Shown here piece after piece: positions 45,901 to 56,522 of a stretch of DNA of 64,000 bases. Where the stretch lies: NCBI GenBank assembly GCA_047495785.1, contig JBLDXI010000064.1:620001-684000 (forward strand), given 5' to 3'. The translations under genes were made by a program, and so were the position numbers. Below the pieces are notes generated by a model, which made no database searches, had not been told where the DNA came from, and worked only from the letters and a program-made list of their open reading frames with translations. This DNA comes from Lepidodermella squamata. Its lineage: Eukaryota; Gastrotricha. Positions within the stretch are counted from its first letter, which is position 1. Each line of letters opens with the position of its first letter.

Positions 45901-48592
45901 CCTTAGAAGCCACATTGAAGTATAACAAGGAAGGCCTTATTTCACATAGCCCTGGCAGTGTCAATTTTCCTCGCTGCTCATTGAATTTTTTTCTGTAACA
46001 TCTCTTAGTAGTAATGAGCTAATTATCGAAGTGGCGTAAGATTAGGACATTACCCACTGCCACAACGGTCCCTGAAAATTGATGAAAAATACCTCATGTT
46101 CACATGTAAACTGATTTTGAAAAAATCCAGCTCAAAAATTATTTAACAAAAATCGAGAAATTAATAGCGTTAGCTTAGCAAATAAGCGAGTGTTCTCTCT
46201 GATCACTTCGTTCTCTATGTTGCAAATAAAATGTTCAGTAGCGGCATCGAGTTTCGGAGTTTGAAACCCCAAATGCCGGCCCCGTACGTCATGTGGCTAA
46301 TAGAATATGAGTTGTACAGCGTTCGGAAAGTATTAGAAGGAAAATAGTTCTTATATGGCCTAAGTGTGTCTGGCAGCTGTGAGATTATTCGCTTAACCTT
46401 AGCTTGGGCTGTCTCAGAGCAGCGTTTAAAATTTAGATTGTGGGTCAGGATGATTCCAAGATATTTGAATTCAGAAACTTGCTCTATCTTTTTGTTGTAA
46501 ATTTTGAACTCGAAATTAACTGGTTTATAATTGCTGCCCCGATGGAACGCCATGACCTTTGTTTTTTCGACGTTAATTTTTAGGTTGTTCCGAGCTGCGA
46601 AATTTTCTAGGATATCTAGTAGTTTTTGAAGCTCTTGCGGTGATTTAGCCAGTAAAACTAGGTCGTCTGCGTACAAAAGGCAGATCACATACACTCGAGA
46701 ATAGTGTTAAACCTGGTGAGGCTTCAAATAATTCCGGAATTAGGTCATCGATAAAAAGGCAAAATAAAAGTGGCGAGAGCGGGTCTCCTTGCCGTACTCC
46801 TGTATTATTCTCTATTATGTTATCATGAATTAGTTTGTTTTTATATCTTAATAATAGTGAGTTATCGGTATACATTTCGTCTATAATTCGTCTGAAACGG
46901 GGGGACGTGCCACGTCTGTCCAGTTTTTTCAGTAATAATGGTCTATTTATGGTATCGAATGCACTTGAGAAATCTATGAAGGCTGCGCATGGCTTTTTGT
47001 CTATGTGTTTGGCTAAAACAGTGTAAAGTACAGTAGTGCCGTCGGTTGCTGATAGGTCTTCTTGGAAGCCAAATTGTGATGGGTTCAGATTTCTATCTTC
47101 ACTCGCGAGTAACCACATACCTCCTTAGGCGCTTGTCTAGTAGAGATGAGAATAGCTTACAAAATACTGATAACAGTGTAATCGGACGGTAATTTTTTGG
47201 GTCATTTTTATCATTTTCTTTGTGAATAGGTAGAAGAATGGCGCGTTTCCAAATTTTCGGGTAGACCCCGCTGTTATATATGGTGGTGTATAGTTTCGCT
47301 AAAAACGGATAGAGCCACGTTTCGCACTCTGCCATCTTAAGGCATCTGTAATCTACGAGATCAATGCCAGGTGCTGAGTTTGAATTTGCAGCTTCTATAC
47401 AAGGTTTAATCTCGGCAATTTCGAACGGTGCGTCAAGAATCGGGTCCTTCGCTTGCGTCGAGATCGATGTTGAGTAGTCATTTTTCGGGCTATTTTCATT
47501 GTTTTTATCGTAAAACACCTCTTTGAAGAAAGCTATCAAGTCCTCGCTCGATGGCATTTCAACATACTCCTCGTTTTTCAAATATTTGGCTAATTGTTTA
47601 CGAAGTTCCCAAAAATCGATCGGCGTTTCGCTTAGTAGCTGTAAAAATTTATCGGTTTTTTCCCATTCTTGTTGGTCTCTCTCGGCTTTTTTCTCTTCTA
47701 GCAATGCTCTATACTCCTTTTCGATCTGTTTCCTAATTTCACGGAAATTCAAGCATTTGGGGTGATGACGCTCGTGATTTTTGGCTGTGCGCAGTTCGTG
47801 CCTTTTCTTTCGGCATTCTTCATCAAAAAACTGCGCGTCGTCTTCTATTCGAGTTTTTACGTTATAGGTTTTAACGTAGGTCGCCTGGTTGATAAGAAAA
47901 TATAGGTCTTCGCATAATTCCTCGGTTGTGTCAGAGGTTTCACGGTCATTTCCTTTGCGGATGACAAGGTCGTTTTGGCATAGGCTGGCAAATAATTTCT
48001 TATTAAGGCATAAGCGGTTTAGTGGTTTCGGCTTTTCGAAGGAGCCATCTTCGAACACCTCGCAGCAGACATTTGTTTCTATGGCGAAGTGATCTGAGAG
48101 ATCTACGTTAGTGTTTACTTTGAAGTCTGCTATTTTTTCCACCGAACTTACACTGGCTAGGGCGTAGTCGATTACCGAGCCTCCTGTTTTACTATTCTTG
48201 TTCGGTTTTCTGGTGAAATGGCCTGTTTTATCGGAGGCTGAGCGCCCGTTCAATACGAATAAGTCTAATGAATCAATAAAATCCAAAAAGTCGGTAGAGT
48301 TGGGTGTTATTGTGGGGTCCTGGCTATTCCTGGATCGCCAGGGCTCTGGGAGCGATGAATCGAGAAGAGAGTCGTTGTCTAGAGTTCCTATTCGCGAGTT
48401 AAAATCGCCCATGACCAGGATTTCACAGGGTTTATATTTTTCCATTTCTTTTTTAGTATTTTTTATAGATTTTGAAATAGAATTTAGGTAATTTTGGTAG
48501 ACAGTTTTTAAATTTGTTGAGCCCTCAGAATTTGTAGGTAGATTGTAATTTGCGTATGCAAACACCAATATAGTGTAATCGAAAATCGAAAA
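42954..48592 (-). mobile_element. LINE 3, non-LTR retrotransposon inserted in LINE 2
   Basis: On the minus strand the element starts inside an apurinic-type endonuclease domain (V-M-G-D-F-N-S-R near 48,400; S-D-H-F-A-I near 48,090). It continues through the RT (N-Y-R-P-I-T-L-L-S-V-F; A-F-I-D-F-S-S-A-F-D-T-I; G-V-R-Q-G-D-P-L-S-P-L-L-F; L-Y-A-D-D-L-V-L-L-A) to a C-terminal Cys/His element at about 43,370-43,290. Frameshifts lie near 47,110 and 46,690. A TIR element interrupts it at 43,866-46,219. The 12-bp sequence ATGTTTTTCAAT flanks it at 42,942-42,953 and 48,593-48,604. Without the inner element it is about 3.3 kb and 5'-truncated. Confidence 0.9.
43866..46219. mobile_element. Non-autonomous TIR DNA transposon inside LINE 3
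   Basis: The 2,354-base element begins CATAGAGAACGAAGTGATCA and ends with the reverse complement of that sequence. The near-perfect inverted match covers about 34 bases, with a further CGCTATTAATT match inside. The 8-bp duplication TTGCAAAT (43,858-43,865 and 46,220-46,227) flanks it, and LINE 3 coding sequence continues across it. No transposase-like frame is present. Eight-base duplications fit hAT or P superfamilies; the CATA start is closer to P-type ends than to the CAGTG of the hATs here, but the assignment is open. Confidence 0.9.
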
Positions 48593-48712
48593 ATGTTTTT
48601 CAATATATCGCCATCATATTTGTGATCATATTTGTGGTGCGCCCAAAGCCCAACCGTGGCCGGTGCTTTTTATTACTTTTGAAATAATAAAATAAACAGC
48701 TTCTTGAACTTC
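48593..48712 (+). mobile_element. 3' end of LINE 2, displaced by LINE 3
   Basis: It starts with the second copy of ATGTTTTTCAAT, then GTGCGCCCAAAGCCCAACCG, GGCCGGTGCT and AATAATAAAATAAAC. The last parts match the 3' tail of LINE 1 (9,797-9,845). This is the missing end of LINE 2. Confidence 0.85.
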
Positions 48713-49487
48713 AATCAAACCGGCCGAATTCGTCCTATCCGCCAGGACTTATACAGGCGGAGTGCGTGACTTTTGAGCTGCAAAAACTGGAAAAGCTGAA
48801 TTCAGATCTGAATGCTGAGCCTCTGAAACTTCTTTAAACTGAATGTTCTCGGCGATTTGAGGGTGGGAGAAACTGTGGGACATTCATGGGAGTAATTTAT
48901 AATGTTAAATTCCAAAGCTGGAGGCGCCTGACACAGAAATTAGGGTGTTCGAAAAATCGCCTGAAATCAGCTGGGCGGATAGGACGATTTCGGCCTGTTT
49001 TTGTACAGCCTTAACGGTGATAGATAAAGACAAACGGATTTCAAGATTGTGATCAGGGCCTTCGAAAACCCCTAGAAAAGCTGTCACATATTTTTCTCCC
49101 GCAGATAAATAATTCCGCCATGAAGGGTTAATAAGCTTGAAGTAGAATTTATGCATGCACATTTCTTCTATGTTTCTTCCGCGCGGCACATTACGCATGG
49201 CTCATGGCTTATGTCTTTTCGTTTGGGTGTTCAACGTCAAAGACCGCTAGGCCGTCAGTGGCAATTGGCAATGTTTCTGCGCTAAACTTAACAACCTCAA
49301 TAGCCTTTTTTAAACTTTGCACAACCTTGCAAATTGCATTTGATCGATGTCCGAAAACCCAATTAAAATGCTAAAAGCAGACATCGGTCTGATTGTGAAT
49401 ATGCAGCTGCAGCTTACAGAAGTGGGCAGAAGGTGATGCTTTTAAAACGCAAGAATAGCCAGGCTGCTATTTTGAATCGAAACATAC
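48713..49487 (-). pseudogene. Locus e: intron remnant
   Basis: This resembles the intron of locus d: TTAAGCTTGAAGTAGAATTC-like sequence near 49,133-49,160 and GTCAAAGACCGCTAGGCCGT near 49,236 match 58,490-58,600. No ankyrin exon follows on the left; LINE 2 begins there. A 97-codon minus-strand frame (49,198-48,905) shares an E-F/K-F-Y-F-K-L-like patch with the locus d intron, but I cannot show it is an exon. Confidence 0.6.
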
Positions 49488-49607
49488 CAGCCAGGTTGCT
49501 TCGACTGGTTGACTACTGCTTGGATCGTTTGATTCTGCAGCAGCAGTTGAGGTCAACGCAACCAGGCCCGATGCCAGCCCAAGAAAAGCGATTGAGAGGA
49601 GACGCAT
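49488..49607 (-). pseudogene. Locus e: orphan signal-peptide exon
   Basis: A 40-codon exon (49607-49488) encodes MRLLSIAFLGLASGLVALTS and ends V-E-A-T-W-L before a phase-0 GTATGT donor. It is almost identical to exon 1 of locus d. The expected ankyrin exon is absent from the following 19 kb on the minus strand. The locus is therefore probably a broken array member, though transcription from its intact promoter is possible. Confidence 0.75.
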
Positions 49608-50100
49608 TTTGAAACTTTAACACATTCGGTGCGGAGGATTTTGCGAAAAAACTCTAAGTCCTAACTTTTCGAAATTCAAGTGTCATTTGGTCAATTCAGA
49701 TGCGAGAAAACGCTAGAAACGGTTATTTGGGTCACCAGATGCGTCCATAAGAGAATATTACGTAATTTTGACACAGAGCAATTTTGATACACCCGTGTGT
49801 CAATCGCATTTTAGGAAAGGGCGTTTTATGGAAAATCTCAGTCTTCTGCTGAAAAGCATATTTTGCGATTGTGTGAATGCCCACACGTATCATGGAGAAT
49901 TTTTATTTAAGTAGCAGCTTTAGTGACGAAGACCGTTACCCGTTCGATGAGACTTGCCCTCGTCAGCGCCATCTGATGATTAGGGACTTCTTCGAGAACG
50001 ATTTTTTTTGAATAAAATCGTTGAATGTAGACGCGAGAAGCATTAATTCCGGGTTTCAGAGGTTACAGCTAGTTAGAATAAGCTAATTGTTACTTTTGAC

Positions 50101-50160
50101 ACACTGGTGTGTCATCCGCACCGAAGCCTAAATTAGTCAGTGACACACCGGTGTGTCATC
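50101..50160. repeat. Palindromic TGACACACCGGTGTGTCA motif
   Basis: An 18-base perfect palindrome sits at 50,141-50,158, and a near copy (TGACACACTGGTGTGTCA) begins at about 50,097. Both are followed by TCCGCAC. A related ACACCCGTGTGTCA lies near 49,790. The group lies within the promoter region of locus e and could be a binding site for a dimeric factor; that is inference. Confidence 0.75.
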
Positions 50161-50174
50161 CGCACGGAATGTGA

Positions 50175-50420
50175 AAACAAGAAAACTGAACTATCAAATC
50201 TTGCTCGTTTGTTAAATGCTAATACGTGTTTTTGTTTATTCGCTCAAGTATTTTTCCTATATTAGGTTTCAACTCGTGTTTTTTCTTGTTTTGTATAATA
50301 TTGATGCAATGCTTGAGTAACAGCTTATTCAGAGTCTTTGCCGACAACTTTCCATTAACGAAGCAGCCCACTCGCAGATTGAAAAGATTCAGTTAGGAAA
50401 CTTGAATTGCAAGGATGATC
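50175..50420 (-). promoter_or_regulatory. Array promoter block, locus e
   Basis: Contains CTCAAGTATTTTTCCTATAT, AACTCGTGTTTTTTCTTG and ATGCTTGAGTAACAGCTTAT, matching the block of locus d most closely. It lies about 570 bases before the signal exon, farther than in the other loci, because the palindrome-bearing stretch lies between. Confidence 0.65.
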
Positions 50421-51251
50421 AGTCGCGGAGCACCGCGGCAACTGTCAGCAGAAGCTGAAATATTTGCCCTTCTTCTCGCGGCCTGGAAACCGCAACTCGA
50501 GACGCATGTTCGAACTTATTGCGAATTTTACTTGCAGATAGAAAGAGCACTGTGCTTTTAGAAGTTTAAACGAGAGAGAAATCAGTAGACCGAGGAATTT
50601 CGGATTGATCGAATTGAGATCGAATAAAGATCTATTTACTATGATCGTGGAAATTACGTATTACTGGCGTATTACTGGTGTTAACCTTGCCACGGGGGGA
50701 TTTGATGAAACAATAAATAATATTATTATTATTAGTTAGCAAAGAAGAAATTATGTAAGGAGCTCACCAAATCGTAGGCGGGAGACAGGTCTGGGAACAT
50801 TCAGTGCAGCCTGTAGCAATTGAGCAAAAATGCTCAACGGATATTTATTATTATTTTTATTTATTATCGTGGCTTAATAAGAAAGTGAGGGCTCGGATTC
50901 TAATTCTGTCCACTCGCGAATAATGGTTGAGATGCACCTTGAATCATAATCGCATCAAGATGATAAATGAATCAAATGCAAAGCACTGACCATGTTTTTA
51001 CTGCAGATCATGCTTGCCGCATTTATAAGTTCACGAAGTTTTGCCGTGAAAGCCTCGTAAAACTGCGGCAAACTTTGTGCTATGCGTTAATCATTTTTCT
51101 TCATGGCTTGAGTGCAAACTGTGAAAGGAGCATGAAAGAAAGAAATAACATGTTGCAATCGCAGCACATAAGGGATATGTCACAAAGTATACAGACAACA
51201 AGAAAATCCATCTCCGTTTCATCTGAACGATCACCATCTCTTTTGGCTTTG
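50421..51251. other. Intergenic and 3' flank of locus c
   Basis: The right-hand part (51,120-51,250) matches the 3' flank of locus d (56,400-56,520), e.g. GTCAGCAGGAAGACT. A TATTATTATTATTAGT run lies at about 50,728. No separate gene is supported. Confidence 0.5.
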
Positions 51252-54200
51252 TCAGCAGGAAGACTGCCCTCGACTTACTCCTCGCGACCTAAGCAGAACG
51301 GCCGTACGGGATTCGTTGCCAAAGACGCAAATCGCGATATCGAGCGCTGTCCGGCCTAGATAATCTCTAGCATCCTTATTTGCACCTCTGTCAAGCAACA
51401 GTGGAACTACTTCGCCTGGCCAATTCGAAGCCGCACGAATCAACGCCGTTGAGCCATTGATATCCTTGGCCTCGATAGCTGCGTTGCGATCTAGCAACAG
51501 TCGAGCTACTTCGACTCGGCCAAAATGAGCCGCCAACATCAACGCCGTCTCGCCAACTACGTCCATGGCCTCGATATCAGCGTTGCGATCCAGCAACAGT
51601 CGAGCTACTTCGAGTCGCCCATATGAAGCCGCCAACATCAACGCAGTCTGGCCATTATTAGTCTTGGCTTCGAGGGCAGCGTTACGATCCAACAACAGGC
51701 GAGCTGCTCTGACTTGCCCATTCCTAGCCGCATACATGAACGCCGTCTCGCCAACTACGTCCCTGGCCTCGATGGCAGCGTTGCGATCTAGCAACAGTCC
51801 TACTACATCGACTTTCCCTAACAAAGCCGCAATCATCAAAGCCGTCGTCCCATCTTTATCCTTAGCATCAATGGTTGCGTTGCGTTCAAGCAACAGTCGA
51901 ACCACTGCGGCATTCCCTGACACAGTCGCAATTATCAACGCAGTCTTGCCATTTTTAACCTTAGCATCAATGGTAGCGTTGCGTTCAAGGAACAATCGAA
52001 CGACATCGACTAAGCCATTCGAAGCCGCAATCATCAAAGCCGTCGTCCCTTCATTATCCGTGGCATCGATGGTAGCGTTGCGTTCAAGCAACAGTCGAAC
52101 CATTTCGACGTACCCCTTCGATGCAGCCAACATCAACGCTGTCCAGCCAACGTCATTCTTGGAGTCAATAGCAGCGGGGTTGCGGTCAAGCAACAGTCCA
52201 ACTACGTCGACTCTCTCATTTGCAACCGCAATCTCCAGTGTCGTCCTGTCAAGTCTATCCTTCGTCTCGATGGTAGCGTTGTGATCAAGCAGCAGTCGAA
52301 CTAGTTCGATGTAACCATCCTCAGCCGCAAACATCAACGCCGTCCAACCTAGTGAATCAGACTTGATATCCACATCAGCACCATGATCTTCAATCAACAG
52401 TTGCGCTATTTGCACTCGCTTGTCTGATTGCGTCCGATTGTAACATATGACACTGTGAAGCAGCGGGCTATTCGTCATATCCCGTAACAGTGAATATTTT
52501 TCCCAAGAATCGCAGAGAACCCGCTCTGGGTTGCGCCAGTTCGGGTTGAAGTTACCGCCAGTGGCATTGTCGATGTCCGCTATCAGTTGCTTCACCAGCG
52601 CCACGTCTTCCGCCTCGGCTGTTGCGTTCCAAAGCCTCTCGTATGCTGTGCGAATCTAAATGCAAAACACAGAAGGATAGATTCCACATCAGCAATGGAA
52701 AGGTGGTCCGATAATACACTGGGAGGCCCAGCGACGTGATTCAGTAAAAATGAACGTGGTTTGAGTCTTGAAGCTGGGGTGTCGCCTGTACTTCGCACCC
52801 TCCTCCTGAGGCAGCCGCATTTTTTGAAATGCGACGATACCCGAGCCTTGACAGTATTAACAGCGCACGAACCAGAATACAGATGATTAAGGGTAGAATT
52901 TATCCTTACAAAATGCAATTAAAAAATCAGCAACAGACATCGATCTATTTGTGAATATGTAGCAACTTACAGATGGTGTCTCTATGACAACGCAAGAACC
53001 AGGCTGCGACCAGGCTGAGTTCGATAGGCACGATATGGCAGCATTTCCTTGAATCTCGAAGTTTTCATTACATGATATGGTTCGGGTGGCTCCGAAGCTT
53101 GATGGACCAGGAGATATTTTGCCGTTTCGGATCGTGGGAACAGTACCGCAGCCTTAACAGACACATTCGGAGGAGAGTTAGCTACAATAATTAAAAATGA
53201 TTAAAACTATTACTTACCTACAGGGTTGCATCTTCCATTTATCAGTGGTTGAAATGGAGACAGGCACGTTGCAGTTGAGACAGATGAGGAGTACTCGTAA
53301 CCAGGGTTGCATTGAACTCTCACCACGCCTCCTTTTTCAACAACTGTCCCAGGCATTAGAACTGACCCAGTATTTGCTGGGTTCACTCGGGTGACATAAC
53401 CCGCCGTTACGCTTGGTACAGGACAGGACTGGACTGATGGGCTGCTGCTCTGTAGACCTGTGTTGTTCGCAATCCAATCGAGAACCTTGCAGACTCTGAT
53501 GTAGATGCTGGGCAATCCTGCTATGCACGAATCGCCATTATTCGAGTTTATGCCCAGTAAATAAGTCCTATTTGATTTCGAGCACATGAGTGGACTTCCG
53601 GAATCGCCGAAGCAGGCGCCTCTGTCATCGGCGGCTAAACACATTTGGGAGTCGGTGATAGAGAACGGATATGGGATGGAATACGGGATGCTGGAATACT
53701 CCTGCGAGCAATTTGCGTAGGACCTAACATGAAGATTAAGTTTCCTCGGGATCTTGGATCTAGGCCGGGCTGAAATACGAAAAAAACAGAAATAAGGCTA
53801 TAAATCACCTCCAACTACGCAGACACATGCACCGCGGTCCTCTTTTTCCCTCCCATGTTTGTTGTCCTATCCCAGTATGCTAGTCTTGGATTAAGGAGCT
53901 GCCAAAATGACTAGTGATTTCAAAATATAAATTCTGAATATTTTCATCTAGATCACAGTCCGGTCTGGCCGAGCTATGGGTGATAGATAATAGCCCCCAT
54001 GATCGTCGCACACTGTCCTATCTTTAAAATCCAAGGAAATCACTGGCCTCTTGGTCTGAATGCATGACGTTCGTGGTGCGGAAGAATCAGCACTTCCTCT
54101 TTTGCTTGAGTACTGGTTCTTCCGCCCCACGAATTATGAGGCCTGATACGTATGCCTTTAGAAAATATCACATACTGTATTCAAAACGACCCCAGCCAAC

Positions 54201-54864
54201 CGCGACAGCTGACTCGCATCCATCAATTGAATTTGCGGTGTAAGAATTTGTTCGGCACATGGTGGCCGCGTCAGGCAAACAAATCGGTTTGATCTGCGGC
54301 GTGAATCTAGGCAGCGGCCTTTTCAATCGCAAGAGGGCAAAATCAAAATCAGGTAAATTCTGATTTCTGTTGTATAGCGGATGCAGCAAAGGCGGTATCG
54401 AGACGAAAGATTCATATGATCCTCCCTTCGAGCGATCACTGATATCATGGTGGCCTAGCATTGCTATGATCCTGTTCAATCAAACACAGAATCGCCAAGA
54501 GGGTAAATTTATTAAAACACTCACGAAATAGGTGGTGTCTTTCCGGCATTCGAAACGCATTGAGCTGCTGTTATCAGCCATTGCTTCGAGATGAGGGAAG
54601 CTCCACAGTAAGACGGTGATGTTTCACCGCTTCTGTATATTTCAAGGAAGACCTTGAATGTAAATCTAGTTATTGTTGAATGAATCTATATTTCGAATGC
54701 AAACATACCAGCCACGGGTATGCGTTGGGCTCTATTGGTTGACTTCCTGGCTGGCTTGATTCTGCATCAGGATGAGTGGAGATCGAAGCACCGCATTCAA
54801 GATCGTCTTGAGCAACGACCAGGCCCGATGCCAGCCCGATTGCAATTGCTAAGTGGAGATTCAT
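51252..54864 (-). CDS. Locus c: secreted trypsin-like/sushi/ankyrin protein
   Basis: Six exons, 54864-54709, 54652-54525, 54471-54176, 53769-53218, 53152-52971 and 52655-51252, give an open 905-residue frame. A signal peptide (MNLHLAIAIGLASGLVVAQ) is followed by a chymotrypsin-fold domain at about 34-300: PNAYPWLV, C-G-A-S-L-I-S, D-F-A-L-L-R-L (catalytic Asp about 138), GWGRF and G-D-S-G-S-P (Ser about 250). The catalytic His is replaced by Gln (ITAAQC, residue about 83). The position of the usual specificity Asp appears to be Gly. Sushi domains cover about 309-377 and 378-437, and about 12 ankyrin repeats cover 438-905, ending RSRGVSRGQSSC. The His loss predicts a non-proteolytic serine protease homologue. 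The link between sushi 2 and the ankyrin exon is inferred from matching phase 0 and an open frame. Confidence 0.8.
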
Positions 54865-54894
54865 TTTGAAAATTAAACAAGAAAACTGAGCCAG

Positions 54895-55100
54895 AACAAC
54901 GAAGAATTTCCTCTTGCACGTGTACGCTTGTTCACGTTCTACGTGTTTTTTTCTTATTAATTAGTTTTCAACTCGTGTTTTTTCTTGTTTTTTAATATTG
55001 ATGTAATGCATGAGTAATAAATTATTCAGATCCTTTGTTGACAAATCCCGCTCGCAGATCGAAAACATCCGCTTACGAAACCTGAATAGTAAAGATGCAT
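54895..55100 (-). promoter_or_regulatory. Array promoter block, locus c
   Basis: Contains AACTCGTGTTTTTTCTTG and ATGCATGAGTAATAAATTAT (about 55,007-55,026) followed by TCAGATCCTTTGTTGACAAA, as in loci a and b. The TATA-like part is weaker (TTATTAATTAG near 54,953). Confidence 0.65.
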
Positions 55101-55656
55101 AAGATAACAACTCCTGTGCCTCACTTCGCGCGCTCAGTGCAACTCGGCGGGCATTGCAGTCGAACGATTGAGAAATCGAGAAAGGCTTTTCGTTAACCTT
55201 AAGCGTCGTTAACCAAGTAAACGTCTACGCGGGTGAAATCGTAGTGTTTGTAGTGCTGTTGTTCACTGGTAGTCATCGGGTCACCGGGCTAAGAACTGCT
55301 ATGATCTCGAGCTATTCCGCGCTTTCCACTGAGCAAACCTTGTTAAGCTCAGCTGAAATCAGCTGCGCTATTGGGATTAATTTTTCAGCTGCTATATCCT
55401 ATAGTCCAACTAGATTCCAGAGAGAAACTCCGAAAATATCTTCAGGAGTATTCTTGAGTTACGGCAGCTTCAGCTCTCAGGTATTTAGAATAAGCTTGCA
55501 GGAGGTCAGAGACTTGGAGAGATGGCTCAAGATCTCCCCTGAGGTGCTACTAAGACACCAAAGGGGCAAAAAGGCGACAACGTACTTCACACACCTATCC
55601 TTCATTGCCATCGAGCTACCTCATGAGAACGCCATGGAACGGTGAGGCATGACGTT
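55101..55656. other. Intergenic with an unrecognised plus-strand frame
   Basis: A 133-codon plus-strand frame (55,244-55,645) has no recognisable domain, signal peptide or paralog in the window. I leave it as non-coding until transcript evidence exists. Confidence 0.35.
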
Positions 55657-55870
55657 TTATTTATTTATGTATTTTGAAGTTATTACACCCAAGAGAGGCA
55701 GCTCGACAATGTTGCGGAAAACAATATATAATTGCAGGGCAGGTTCAGATTTAGGACAGGAAAGGTGTAGTAGGAGAAGACAACAAGTTATAGGCCGTAA
55801 CAGAGAATAATAGGACAAAAACAATGTATAAGCAAAAAAATATAATGGGCAGAAAAATACATTCAACAAA
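55657..55870 (-). mobile_element. Possible retroelement 3' end
   Basis: On the minus strand the stretch ends in ATAAATAAATAAAA, a short A-rich tandem tail typical of some non-LTR elements, preceded by about 200 bases with no coding features. No internal domain is seen, so the call rests on the tail alone. Confidence 0.35.
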
Positions 55871-55899
55871 ATTGATCACTGAGATAATTTAGCGGCATT

Positions 55900-56113
55900 T
55901 TATCCACGACAGTACTGATAAACAGCCTCGCGACATGCTTCGGCGGATTGGGCTTGTTGTTCCTTCAGAGGAAGCTGTTTCCGAAAATCGGGCCCTCGGT
56001 AACCCAGGCTCATCGTACCGCGCAGGAAATCGACGATCGGTTTGATGTTGCTCATCAAACGAACGAAACACTTGCTTATTCTGTAAGTAAACACACGTCT
56101 GTAAAGAAATCAT
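55900..56113 (-). CDS. Possible small exon, Cys-containing C-terminus
   Basis: After a TTACTTACAG acceptor on the minus strand, one frame encodes S-K-C-F-V-R-L-M-S-N-I-K-P-I-V-D-F and ends A-C-R-E-A-V-Y-Q-Y-C-R-G-stop. A second frame from an ATG at 56,113 is also open. The first looks more protein-like and could be the last exon of a small secreted gene. No first exon was found between here and locus d. Confidence 0.28.
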
Positions 56114-56522
56114 TTTTTATGATTTAAGCAATCTTGGATGGGTCAGAATACAGAAACCAGAAACACTTTTCTTGTACGAATGACTGTATGAATCGAGGTT
56201 CCGCAGGAACCGAAGATGAATACAGTCATGAGGCTGTCACTGTAGTCAGTCAGCAGGCGCTACTACTTACTAACAGTCAAGCAATCGATAACATTTGTTG
56301 AAATTGCTAGAGCATTTCAAGAGATCTTTTAATATTTCGCATTAAGTTTTCAGTTGGAAGTGGACCTGTTGTGTAGGCCATTGAGATAGAAGAACAATTG
56401 TAATCAACACATACATTAGGGAAATGTCATTAAGTATACAAATAATCAGATAATCATCATCCATCTCCGCTATCAGTGAATGCCGCCGAGCGCTGTTGTG
56501 CTTGTCAGCAGGAAGACTTCGC
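56114..56522. other. 3' flank of locus d
   Basis: Matches parts of the 3' flank of locus c (GTCAGCAGGAAGACT) and the orphan fragment at 39,765-39,895. No independent gene is seen. Confidence 0.5.

Noticed and set aside
48593-48712. Independent LINE insertion in inverse orientation next to LINE 3, or a twin-priming inversion
   Set aside because: The 12-bp duplication flanking LINE 3 and the missing 3' end of LINE 2 at 42,953 show that this is simply the displaced end of LINE 2.
53948-54130. A 60-codon minus-strand frame as an extra protease exon in locus c
   Set aside because: Its frame does not fit the phase of the preceding donor. Joining 54,176 directly to 53,769 gives an uninterrupted GWGRFEY-to-GDSG protease order.
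55244-55645. 133-codon plus-strand frame as a gene
   Set aside because: No domain, signal peptide, splice partner or paralog; composition gives no support.
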